From: Burkholderiales bacterium
GTDB lineage: Bacteria > Pseudomonadota > Gammaproteobacteria > Burkholderiales > Burkholderiaceae
Assembly (NCBI GenBank): GCA_947447845.1
Contig: CANFNO010000057.1
Span: 1 to 9,924, forward strand
Direction of reading: 5' to 3'
Length of the DNA stretch: 9,924 bases
Each line of letters starts with the position of its first letter. Positions within the stretch are counted from its first letter, which is position 1. The translations under genes and the position numbers were made by a program. Below, one piece after another: positions 1-7,691 of the stretch. The notes beneath the pieces are model-generated. The model made no database searches and was not told the origin of the DNA. It saw only the letters and a program-made list of their open reading frames with translations.

Positions 1-359
1 CCGCGTTTGCCCCAGGCACCAGCCAAAAAAGCAACGAAGCTTCCCGTTACCAGCAACAGCCCCAAACTGATGGGCCGGGCGTGCAAGACCTGCACGCCAT
101 AAAACAAGGGCAACCCGAGCAACAGGGCTGGCAGCAATTGCCAGAACTTACCGCGCTGGGGCGCGGGCTGATCGGGTGGAATGCACACCACGACCCCAAT
201 GGATGCGGCGGCGGCCGCAAACGAACCCAGCAGCAGATGGACGGTGCCGGAGATCAGAAGCAGACCGAGTGCGGCTGACAGTCCGTTGCTGACGTAATAG
301 CTTAGTGCGGTACGCAGTGCCAAGCGTTTGTGAAAATTGGAGGCGGGCATTGCGGGCAT
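1..359 (-). CDS. FUSC/YccS-like inner-membrane protein, N-terminal fragment
   Basis: An open frame reads leftward from ATG at 359 to the window edge without a stop, giving about 119 residues of a longer protein. After a short basic, soluble start come hydrophobic stretches: about residues 18-41 and 46-58, then about 77-96 and 100-114. They are separated by a Pro-rich loop (IPPDQPAPQRGKFW). This layout and the GLLLISG...GVVVCIPPDQPAP pattern resemble the N-terminal membrane half of the fusaric-acid-resistance (FUSC)/YccS family, whose members are proposed efflux or envelope proteins; the family match is from memory. No good Shine-Dalgarno is visible. An in-frame GTG at 365 and a second ATG at 350 are alternative starts. 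It is transcribed divergently from the aldo/keto reductase. Its substrate cannot be told, and the fragment could belong to another multi-pass family. Confidence 0.6.
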   Translation of the reverse strand, partial: MPAMPASNFHKRLALRTALSYYVSNGLSAALGLLLISGTVHLLLGSFAAAAASIGVVVCIPPDQPAPQRGKFWQLLPALLLGLPLFYGVQVLHARPISLGLLLVTGSFVAFLAGAWGKR

Positions 360-378
360 GGACACAGCATAACGGCAG

Positions 379-414
379 CCTGTCGCAAGCGCGCTTTGGC
401 GCCCATGCGACAGG
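379..414. promoter_or_regulatory. Inverted repeat in the divergent gap, candidate operator
   Basis: Two perfect 9-base arms, CCTGTCGCA (379-387) and TGCGACAGG (406-414), flank an 18-base GC-rich spacer. The repeat sits about 20-55 bases upstream of the FUSC-like start and about 80 bases upstream of the reductase ATG. That is a suitable place for a dimeric regulator acting on one or both genes. A cruciform or RNA hairpin is an alternative. No regulator gene is adjacent, so the binding protein is unknown. Confidence 0.35.
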
Positions 415-496
415 GCATTCGACTGCGGCGCGCCAGGCAAACCATCGGCACGGTAGACTGCGCGCCTGATTGACCGAGCACGACACGAGAGACCTT

Positions 497-1546
<1,050 letters not shown>

Positions 1547-2519
1547 GAGTCGAAGCTGTGGCCCCTGACGTGACCCAGCGCGCCCTGCCTGAAGGCGCCA
1601 GCAGTAGCGCGCTCCTGCTGGCCTTGGGCGCGATTGTGCTGTGGGGCACGCTGGCCCCTTTGGGCGTGTCTTTGCAGCATGTGCCGCCGTTTTTGCTCAC
1701 CGGACTAGGGCTGCTGGTGGGCAGCGTGATTGGGTTGCCGCTGTCGGGCTGGAACCTTTCGACCTGGAAGGTGCCCATGCCCACTTTGGCTCTGGGCGTA
1801 TATGGGCTATTTGGCTTTCACTTCCTGTTGTTCATTGCGCTGCGCCACGCGCCACCAGTGCAAGCCAATCTGGTGAACTACCTGTGGCCACTGGGTATTG
1901 TGTTGATGGCGCCCCTGTTCCTGCCCGGCATGAAGCTGCGCAGCCTGCATGTGGTGGCAGCGTTGGTCGGTTTTGCCGGTGCGGCGCTGGCCATTCTGGG
2001 AGGGCGTGATGTGCAAGGTGGATTCGCCTGGGGTTATATCCCCGCGATGTGCTCCGCATTTGTCTGGGCCAGTTACTCGCTGCTGAGTCGACGCGTGCCG
2101 CCCTTTCCCAACGCCGCCATCGGCCTTTTTGGGCTGGTTTCAGGCCTGCTGTCGCTGCTCTGCCACGCGCTACTGGAGTCTCCTGTCGATCTCAGCTTGA
2201 AGGACTGGGGCTTGGTGGTGGCACTGGGGTTAGGGCCGTTGGGGGGCGCGTTTTACCTGTGGGATGCTGCACTCAAACGCGGTGACCCGCGCCAGATTGG
2301 CATCCTGTCTTTTTTGACCCCCTTGCTCTCCACACTGGCACTGCTTTGGGTGCGCGCTGAAATGCCTAGCGCGTCGATCATTGCGGCGGCAGTGATGATT
2401 GTGGGAGCCGCGGTAATGGGTTCAAGGGTTCGAGCAAACTAAAGCCGCCGATCCCGTACCGGGCTACTGAAGAGGCATCAATCCTGTTTTTGAAGCAGCA
2501 ACAAAATGCTGGCGAAAAT

Positions 2520-4295
2520 TTACACGCGCGCCATGTGCTGAATCGGGTCTTCGGACTCCAACACCTTTTGCGCCCATGGAACCAGTTTGGCTGCGTCTGA
2601 CCGCAAGACTTCCTGCTTGACCGCCAGGATCTGTGCCGGGTGCATGGAAAAACTGCGCAAGCCCAGGCCCAGCAACAACCGAGTGAGCGAGGTGTCGCCC
2701 GCCATCTCACCGCACACGCTCACATCCTTGCCTTGCGCGCGGCATTCTGCAATGGTGTTGGCCACCAGTTGCAGCACGGCGGGGTGCAGAGGATCGTACA
2801 AATGCGCGACAGACTCGTCTGCACGATCAATAGCCAGGGTGTACTGGATCAAATCGTTGGTGCCGATGGACAAAAAGTCGAAGTGCTTAAGAAACAACTT
2901 CAGGCTGAGCGCGGCAGCGGGAATTTCGATCATCGCACCCAGCTTTACCGGGCCGTACGCGACGCCCCGGTTGTCGAGCATGGCACGTGCATGGTCGATA
3001 TGCGCCAGGGTCTGGCGAATCTCACGGGCGTGCGCCAGCATGGGAACCAATAGGTGAACTTGTCCATGGGCCGCTGCGCGCAGGATCGCGCGCAGTTGGG
3101 TCAAAAACATGGCCGGGTCAGCCAGGCTCCAACGGATGGCGCGCAAACCCAATGCCGGGTTCAGGTGGGCTGCATCACGTATGGAATCATCCAGTGGCTT
3201 GTCGGCACCGACATCGACCGTGCGAATGGTGACCGGCAGTCCCTTCATACCTTCTACCGCACGTTTGTAGGCTTGGTATTGCTCTTCCTCGTCGGGCAAC
3301 TTGCCCTGACGACCCATAAACAAAAATTCACTCCGGAAAAGGCCCACACCCAAGGCGCCTGCCTTGAGGGCCTGTTCGGCGTCTTCAGGCATTTCGATAT
3401 TGGCCAGAAGTTGTACACGCTCGCCATCCATGGTCACGGCGGGTGTGTGGAGCAATCGCTGCAGGCGGCCGCGCTCCAGCTCACCTTGGCGCTGCTTAAA
3501 ACCGTACTCCGCCAAAATGATGGGCGACGGATCGACGATGACCACGCCCGAGTCGCCATCAATAATGACCCAATCGTCCTGGCGCACTAACTGACTGCTG
3601 GTGCGTGCGCCGACCACAGCCGGAATGTCCATGCTGCGCGCCACGATGGCAGTGTGCGAAGTGCGTCCCCCAACATCCGTGATGAAGCCAGCAAACACGC
3701 TTTGCTTGAACTGAAGCATGTCAGCCGGGGACAGGTCGTGCGCCACCAGCACAAGCGGTACGTCTATGGTGTCATCGAGTAGCAAATCTTGCTGCGACTG
3801 CTTGCGGGGATGCCTTTGGTTGTGGCTGACGATGGGCGATCCGGCACCCTTCATGGCACGCAATACGCGCTCGACAATCTGCTCCAGATCGGCCTTGCGC
3901 TCGCGCAAATAGGCATCTTCCATCTCATCAAACTGGCGTGCGATGACTTCAAGCTGTGTGGTCAGTGCCCACTCGGCGTTATAGAGGCGCTCGGTAATCC
4001 AGTGTTTGACGCCGTCAATAAGCTCCTCATCTTGCAAGAGCATCAGGTGCACATCCAGCATGGCACCGAGCTCATGCGGCGCCTCTTTTGGCCCCATGCG
4101 GCTAATGCTCTCCTGCAAGCGACGAATCTCATCGGCCACTGCGTCGCGCCCGGTCCGGACGCGCGCGATTTCTGCGCTAATTTGGGGTGCTTCGATGAAG
4201 TAATGGGCGACATCCACTCTGCTGGATGCGACCAGTACCGCGCGTCCTATGGCGACGCCGCGAGATACGGCCAAGCCGTGAATGGAGAAGGTCAA
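2520..4295 (-). CDS. ptsI: PTS enzyme I, phosphoenolpyruvate-protein phosphotransferase
   Basis: Cytosolic enzyme I takes phosphate from phosphoenolpyruvate and passes it to HPr. From TTG 4295 the protein has 591 residues (E. coli about 575). Regions in order: HPr-binding N-domain to about 150; swivelling phosphohistidine domain about 170-255 with GGRTSHTAIVAR and active H214; TIM-barrel PEP domain about 265-560 with RTVDVGADKP, GAMIEIP, FLSIGTNDLIQYTLAIDR (474-491) and catalytic C528 in VCGEMAGD. All hallmark residues are present. A polar, basic linker (about 151-178) is longer than in E. coli. No in-frame ATG exists near the expected N-terminus. TTG 4295 follows GGAG by 7 bases and places the conserved HGLAVSRGVAIGRA at the usual position. 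In-frame TTGs at 4316 and 4376 (inside ptsH) are less likely. Last gene of the candidate operon, converging on the exporter. Confidence 0.95.
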   Translation of the reverse strand: MTFSIHGLAVSRGVAIGRAVLVASSRVDVAHYFIEAPQISAEIARVRTGRDAVADEIRRLQESISRMGPKEAPHELGAMLDVHLMLLQDEELIDGVKHWITERLYNAEWALTTQLEVIARQFDEMEDAYLRERKADLEQIVERVLRAMKGAGSPIVSHNQRHPRKQSQQDLLLDDTIDVPLVLVAHDLSPADMLQFKQSVFAGFITDVGGRTSHTAIVARSMDIPAVVGARTSSQLVRQDDWVIIDGDSGVVIVDPSPIILAEYGFKQRQGELERGRLQRLLHTPAVTMDGERVQLLANIEMPEDAEQALKAGALGVGLFRSEFLFMGRQGKLPDEEEQYQAYKRAVEGMKGLPVTIRTVDVGADKPLDDSIRDAAHLNPALGLRAIRWSLADPAMFLTQLRAILRAAAHGQVHLLVPMLAHAREIRQTLAHIDHARAMLDNRGVAYGPVKLGAMIEIPAAALSLKLFLKHFDFLSIGTNDLIQYTLAIDRADESVAHLYDPLHPAVLQLVANTIAECRAQGKDVSVCGEMAGDTSLTRLLLGLGLRSFSMHPAQILAVKQEVLRSDAAKLVPWAQKVLESEDPIQHMARV

Positions 4296-4342
4296 TCTGC
4301 GGCTCCGGCGCGCCAAATATGGTTGGCTAGGAGCCTCTTCAT
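4292..4342 (-). CDS. Possible 16-codon mini-ORF between ptsH and ptsI
   Basis: ATG at 4342 opens 5 bases after the ptsH stop and encodes MKRLLANHIWRAGAAD before TGA. That stop shares two bases with the apparent ptsI start, in the arrangement TTGA. The mini-ORF could carry ribosomes from ptsH across the 52-base gap to the weak TTG start. No strong Shine-Dalgarno precedes it (AGAGGG lies about 12 bases away). It may be chance, or it may reflect a sequence error or shifted ptsI start. No function for the peptide is implied. Confidence 0.3.
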   Translation of the reverse strand: MKRLLANHIWRAGAAD

Positions 4343-4347
4343 CGAGC

Positions 4348-4617
4348 TCATTCGCCCTCTCCAAACTTGTCGGCAATCAGGGTCAGCAAGGCGTCCATGG
4401 CTTCCTGCTCGCGCTCACCGCTGGTCTCAAGTTGAACTTCCGAGCCGATGCCAGCGGCCAACATCATCACGCCCATGATGCTCTTGGCATTAACCCGGCG
4501 CTCACCGCGCGTCATCCAGACTTCACAAGGGAAAGATCCGGCCAGCTTGGTCAGCTTTGCCGACGCGCGGGCATGCAGCCCCAGTTTATTGACTATGGTC
4601 GTGTTGTTGTTGATCAT
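4348..4617 (-). CDS. ptsH: PTS phosphocarrier protein HPr
   Basis: An 89-residue HPr, the small cytosolic carrier between enzyme I and EIIA proteins. The phosphorylation motif NKLGLHARASA holds H15 and R17. The second conserved motif, VNAKSIMGVMMLAA, puts Ser at position 46, the regulatory serine phosphorylated by HPr kinase in organisms that have one; no kinase gene is in this window. The C-terminus ends FGEGE. Its first 32 bases overlap the end of the EIIA gene in another frame, so translation is probably coupled; only a weak purine-rich site (AGAG) precedes ATG 4617. Downstream lies ptsI after 52 bases. Length, motif order and neighbours leave little doubt. Confidence 0.95.
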   Translation of the reverse strand: MINNNTTIVNKLGLHARASAKLTKLAGSFPCEVWMTRGERRVNAKSIMGVMMLAAGIGSEVQLETSGEREQEAMDALLTLIADKFGEGE

Positions 4618-5032
4618 TGATTTTTCTCTGCTGATTCTGGGGCACGGTCACCGCGACTTGCATGATGCTTTGGGTGCCACCGGCTAGCGCACGGGCCGCC
4701 AGCACATCCAGTGATTCATGGCGGTAATTCACCGTGCGCAACAGCATCGGCAGATTCACTCCAGCCACCAATTTGGAATGCACGCCGTCGACTACCTTTT
4801 GGGCAATGTTGCAAGGCGTGGCACCAAACACATCCGTAAGTACCAAGGTGTTGGGAGTGGCCAATTGCGCCAGCATGAGCAACGCCTGTTCACGCGTCGT
4901 GTCTGGCGATTCGTTGGGCGGCACATCCAGGGCCATTACGCCCATTTCTACATCGGGAAACACGTGCAGCACTGCCGCGCGCATAGCGCTTGCTAACGGT
5001 GCATGGGCGATGATGAGGATGCCGGTGTTCAT
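4586..5032 (-). CDS. PTS system EIIA component, mannose/sorbose family
   Basis: A 148-residue single-domain EIIA of the Man family. H10, in GILIIAHAPLA, is the expected phosphorylated histidine. DVFGATPCNIA (about 67-77) and GVNLPMLLRT match DTWGGSPFN and GVNIPML of E. coli ManX as I recall it. The last ~17 residues form a polar Gln/Asp/His tail, partly encoded in the overlap with ptsH. No EIIB or EIIC gene accompanies it. In many proteobacteria such a stand-alone EIIA, fed by HPr and EI, serves regulation rather than uptake; that role is inferred here. H10 fixes the start at ATG 5032, since the next in-frame ATG (codon 17) would delete it. No Shine-Dalgarno is visible upstream; instead a short direct repeat fills the leader. 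Confidence 0.9.
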   Translation of the reverse strand: MNTGILIIAHAPLASAMRAAVLHVFPDVEMGVMALDVPPNESPDTTREQALLMLAQLATPNTLVLTDVFGATPCNIAQKVVDGVHSKLVAGVNLPMLLRTVNYRHESLDVLAARALAGGTQSIMQVAVTVPQNQQRKINDQQQHDHSQ

Positions 5033-5053
5033 AGTTGCGCGGTGTAGTTGCGC
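5032..5053. repeat. Short tandem repeat in the MFS-EIIA gap
   Basis: TAGTTGCGC occurs twice, at 5032-5040 and 5045-5053, with a 4-base spacer (13-base period). The pair fills almost all of the 24-base gap between the MFS stop and the EIIA start, where a Shine-Dalgarno would be expected. It may be a small duplication or a protein or RNA binding site. Two copies are too few to exclude chance. Confidence 0.4.
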
Positions 5054-5056
5054 TGA

Positions 5057-6283
5057 TTATGGCTTCTTTGCCAGCAGAAAATATAGATACGACAGCACGT
5101 AGCACAGGGCATATCCCGTAAGTGCCCCTTGATATGCCGCAGTTTCGCTCCAGCCTTGTGCGCGCAACGCCTCAATCGCCAACCCCACGCCCCATTGCAC
5201 CGCAAACACGCCGCAGAACACAACCAAGTTGTAAGCCGTCAGCGCGCGCCCTGCCAACTCTGCGGGAAACGCCATACCCACGGCTGGCTGGGCTATGGTG
5301 CATACCGTGGCCGTTACGCAATACATTCCCCAAGCCCAAGGGGCGGCTTCGGGCCAAGCTGCTCCACTTGTGGCGAGCAGCAAAAGCGGTGCAAAACTCA
5401 AGGGAACGCCCTGCCGCAGCAACTGGTTGGCACCGATTTTGTGTCGCCCGAACCATGGGTTGGCCAGACCCCACAACCAATAACTCACAAGCATTGCAAT
5501 ACTGATCCAGAACAGGCCTGTGGTGGCTTGAACCGGACTAAACCCCGCCACCCGCACCATCCAGGGAACTGCCCACAGCGTTTGAATCGCGACCATTCCG
5601 CCATAGCCAAAAAAACCCAGCGGCATCAACCTGCGGAAATATGGATTGCGCCAGATTTCTGCGTAGCCCGAAGGCAGGCTGCCGAGGGCTTTCAAATTCG
5701 TCGTTGGGGTCTGCGTCCATAAGGGCAATTGCCAGAGTATCAACAGCACGGAGGCTGTGACCGCAGCAGCCAGCATCAGGAAAATGGGGCGCCAGCCAAA
5801 AATCGGCAGCAACCATTGCACTGGCAAGGTGGAGGCAACTGTGCCTAACGCGCCAAGCATCAGCATCCAGGAATTTGCACGCATCAGGGTGTCAGGTGCA
5901 AACCAGCGGCGGTAACCCGTCAAGGGTGCCATGAGACAGGCACTTAGACCTATTCCGCACAGGACGCGCGACAACATCAATCCAATGAAACTTGTTGCCT
6001 GGGAGAAAGCAACGCACCCCACCATGGCGACGAGCAGCAACATACTTTCTACCCATTTGGGTCCCTTGCGATCGAGCCAGGTACCTAAAGGCAACTGGGT
6101 CAGTGAGAAGCCCAGAAAGTAGGCTCCAGCCAAAAGCCCCAGATCAGCGGCGTTAAGAGCAAGTTCTTGGACCAGCGTGGGTGCCAAGGTGGCAGTGATG
6201 GCGCGTATCAGTGCGGACAGGAAATAGGCCAGGGCCAGCACTGCGAATACGGCAACAGCCTTTCTTTGGTGTAGCAGGCTCAT
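5057..6283 (-). CDS. MFS transporter
   Basis: A 408-residue protein with about 12 hydrophobic segments, the size and layout of a major facilitator. The first helix is about residues 9-31. The loop between helices 2 and 3 carries the MFS motif A version PLGTWLDRKGPKW (G67, D71, R72, G74). Helix 4 (RVLCGIGLSACLMAPLTG) is typical of the superfamily. Loss of charge after helix 6 (about residue 185-220) marks the central loop. Substrate cannot be read from sequence. ATG 6283 begins just before the first helix; TTG 6316 and GTG 6313 in frame would add about 10 residues and overlap the DUF4197 gene. No strong Shine-Dalgarno is seen, consistent with coupling to the gene 16 bases upstream. It ends 24 bases before the EIIA gene, so it may be co-transcribed with the PTS genes. 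Confidence 0.85.
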   Translation of the reverse strand: MSLLHQRKAVAVFAVLALAYFLSALIRAITATLAPTLVQELALNAADLGLLAGAYFLGFSLTQLPLGTWLDRKGPKWVESMLLLVAMVGCVAFSQATSFIGLMLSRVLCGIGLSACLMAPLTGYRRWFAPDTLMRANSWMLMLGALGTVASTLPVQWLLPIFGWRPIFLMLAAAVTASVLLILWQLPLWTQTPTTNLKALGSLPSGYAEIWRNPYFRRLMPLGFFGYGGMVAIQTLWAVPWMVRVAGFSPVQATTGLFWISIAMLVSYWLWGLANPWFGRHKIGANQLLRQGVPLSFAPLLLLATSGAAWPEAAPWAWGMYCVTATVCTIAQPAVGMAFPAELAGRALTAYNLVVFCGVFAVQWGVGLAIEALRAQGWSETAAYQGALTGYALCYVLSYLYFLLAKKP

Positions 6284-6299
6284 CCGATGCGCAAGTACT

Positions 6300-7004
6300 T
6301 CACTGCAAGGCACCAAATACTTTGGTCAAGATCGCGCTTCCGTAACCCACGGGGTTCTGACGGATCTTCTTTTCCTCTTCTGAGATCATGAAGAACAGCC
6401 CGTCAAGCGTCTTGCCGGTCACGTATTGCTGGATATTCGAATCTTCCTTTTTAAGCAGTCCCAAGTCAGAAGCCTTCCCAGCCAGTTCATTGTATTTATC
6501 AGCCAGACCAACTTTGGACGTGGCCTGAGTCACGACCGGCAGAAATTTGACAGCCAATGCCGGTCGGGTCTTGCTGGCAAAGAAGTCTGTCACCGCGGTG
6601 TTGCCACCACTCAAAATGCCCTTTGCATCTGTCACCGACATGGTCTGCACCGCCTTGAGCAGCAACTCTTTGGATTGAGGCACAGCAGCCTCAGCTGCCC
6701 GGTTCATGGCAGTGAGCAACTCATCCACCTTGGCGCCCTGTCCAAAAGTGCGCAGCAACTGGGCCGCATCGTTGAGATATCCCGGCAGAGGTATGCGCAC
6801 CTGGTCATTGCCGAGAAAGCCATCTTTTGCTCCGAGCAAACCGACTGCAGAAAGAGCACCCTTTTCCAGCGCGGTCTTGAGGCCTTTTGATGCATCCGCA
6901 TTCGTCAAATCATCGAGCGTCAAAGCACGTGCTTGCTCCCAGGCAAACGCTGTCAAACCTGCCAACGCCAACAGGGGAATCGAATTGAACTGCCGTCTTT
7001 TCAT
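6300..7004 (-). CDS. DUF4197 family exported protein
   Basis: A 234-residue protein of unknown function recognised as DUF4197 from its overall pattern: LTLDDLTNADASKGLKTALE, an alternating region ending LLAAK-type helices, a central repeat-like segment, and the closing IRQNPVGYGSAILTKVFGAL. The N-terminus is a signal peptide: MKRRQF, a hydrophobic core about residues 9-21, and a likely cut after ARA (27). The KRRQF start resembles a twin-arginine signal, though the consensus is incomplete, so Sec export is equally possible. The mature part is soluble and helical, probably periplasmic. AAGGA 8 bases before ATG 7004 supports the start. It is the first gene of the minus-strand run leading to the PTS genes; no functional link to the PTS is known to me. 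Confidence 0.88.
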   Translation of the reverse strand: MKRRQFNSIPLLALAGLTAFAWEQARALTLDDLTNADASKGLKTALEKGALSAVGLLGAKDGFLGNDQVRIPLPGYLNDAAQLLRTFGQGAKVDELLTAMNRAAEAAVPQSKELLLKAVQTMSVTDAKGILSGGNTAVTDFFASKTRPALAVKFLPVVTQATSKVGLADKYNELAGKASDLGLLKKEDSNIQQYVTGKTLDGLFFMISEEEKKIRQNPVGYGSAILTKVFGALQ

Positions 7005-7023
7005 GGGTGTTATCCTTTTTTTG

Positions 7024-7035
7024 ATCAGTACTGAT
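7024..7035. promoter_or_regulatory. Perfect 12-bp palindrome between divergent genes
   Basis: ATCAGTACTGAT reads identically on both strands. It lies 20 bases before the DUF4197 ATG, just outside its AAGGA site, and about 84 bases before the preferred GNAT start. A further half-site, ATCAGT, recurs at 7052-7057, 28 bases on. Position and symmetry suit an operator for a dimeric repressor acting on the minus-strand run, but no regulator is identifiable. Confidence 0.35.
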
Positions 7036-7118
7036 TGTGCCGTCGAGTTCCATCAGTTAGTTCATGGGCATCTGGTTTTATCATGCGCCAATCGCTTTTG
7101 AATGAGAACTGTCGAGCC

Positions 7119-7622
7119 ATGGAAAATGTGCCCTCAAGAAATGTCGACATTCATCTTGTCGCCGCGCAGGACGCCGTGCGCTTAAGTGGCATCGACATTC
7201 TTTTTCGAGAATATGCAGCCAGTTTGAATGTGGCACAGTGCTTCCAGGACTTTGAGTCCGAATTGGCTGCACTGCCCGGAGAATATGCACCGCCACGTGG
7301 CGCGTTGCTACTGGCCACCGTATCAGGCGCGTTTGCGGGCTGTTGTGCCTTGCGCCCACTGGACCACGTGGACTATGCCAATGCTGGCGAAATGAAAAGA
7401 CTCTATGTGCGACCGCAGTTTCGAGGTCTGGGACTGGGGCGAATGCTAGCCGAAGAAATCTTGAACCAGGGGCGACGCTGCGGATTTACGTGGGTGTTAT
7501 TGGACACGCTGGATGATATGGAAGCCGCACGCGCTCTCTATGGCGAATTGGGTTTTGAAGACATTCCGCCCTACTACTACAACCCGATTGCGGGTGCCCA
7601 TTACCTGAAGGTTGCACTCTAA
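7119..7622 (+). CDS. GNAT family N-acetyltransferase
   Basis: A 167-residue acyl-CoA-dependent N-acetyltransferase. The core acetyl-CoA binding motif A is clear: MKRLYVRPQFRGLGLGRML, with Q100-F-R-G-L-G-L-G107. The family's later element ARALYGELGFEDIPPYYYNP (about 141-160) is also present. The N-terminal half has a helix around FREYAASLNVAQCFQDFESELAALPG, common in a subgroup whose substrates are not known. ATG 7119 gives the usual family length; in-frame starts at 7083 (ATG) and 7035 (TTG) would add 12 or 28 residues, and none has a convincing Shine-Dalgarno. It is divergent from DUF4197 and converges on the peroxiredoxin. Substrate cannot be predicted. Confidence 0.85.
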   Translation: MENVPSRNVDIHLVAAQDAVRLSGIDILFREYAASLNVAQCFQDFESELAALPGEYAPPRGALLLATVSGAFAGCCALRPLDHVDYANAGEMKRLYVRPQFRGLGLGRMLAEEILNQGRRCGFTWVLLDTLDDMEAARALYGELGFEDIPPYYYNPIAGAHYLKVAL

Positions 7623-7646
7623 ACCGAGACAGAGCGCAAGCTTCAA

Positions 7647-7684
7647 GCGGCGCGCCGCGGGTGTATCTCGCCCCGGCGCGCGGC
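7647..7684. terminator. GC-rich hairpin between convergent genes, possible bidirectional terminator
   Basis: CGCGCCGCGGG (7651-7661) pairs with CCCCGGCGCG (7671-7680) around a 9-base loop, with one bulged C, and the stem extends outward by a few further pairs. It begins about 25 bases after the GNAT stop and ends 8 bases before the peroxiredoxin stop. Symmetry would let it work on both transcripts. Neither side has a T-run, so it is not a standard intrinsic terminator; it may protect 3' ends or slow polymerase. Confidence 0.4.
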
Positions 7685-7691
7685 AGGCCTA

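Noticed and set aside
366..373. TATGCT as a -10 box giving a leaderless FUSC-like transcript
   Set aside because: No -35 hexamer at a usable distance, so the promoter cannot be supported.
421..466. Near-repeat GACTGCGGCGCGCC / GACTGCGCGCC before the reductase gene
   Set aside because: Imperfect and GC-rich; such matches are expected by chance at this composition.
2453..2463. CCCG-TAC-CGGG hairpin between the exporter and ptsI stops
   Set aside because: Only four base pairs and no T-run; too weak to call a terminator in the 77-base convergent gap, where nothing else is clear.
3789..4478. 229-codon plus-strand open frame opposite ptsI and ptsH
   Set aside because: Shadow of two certain genes; no recognisable domain and no ribosome site.
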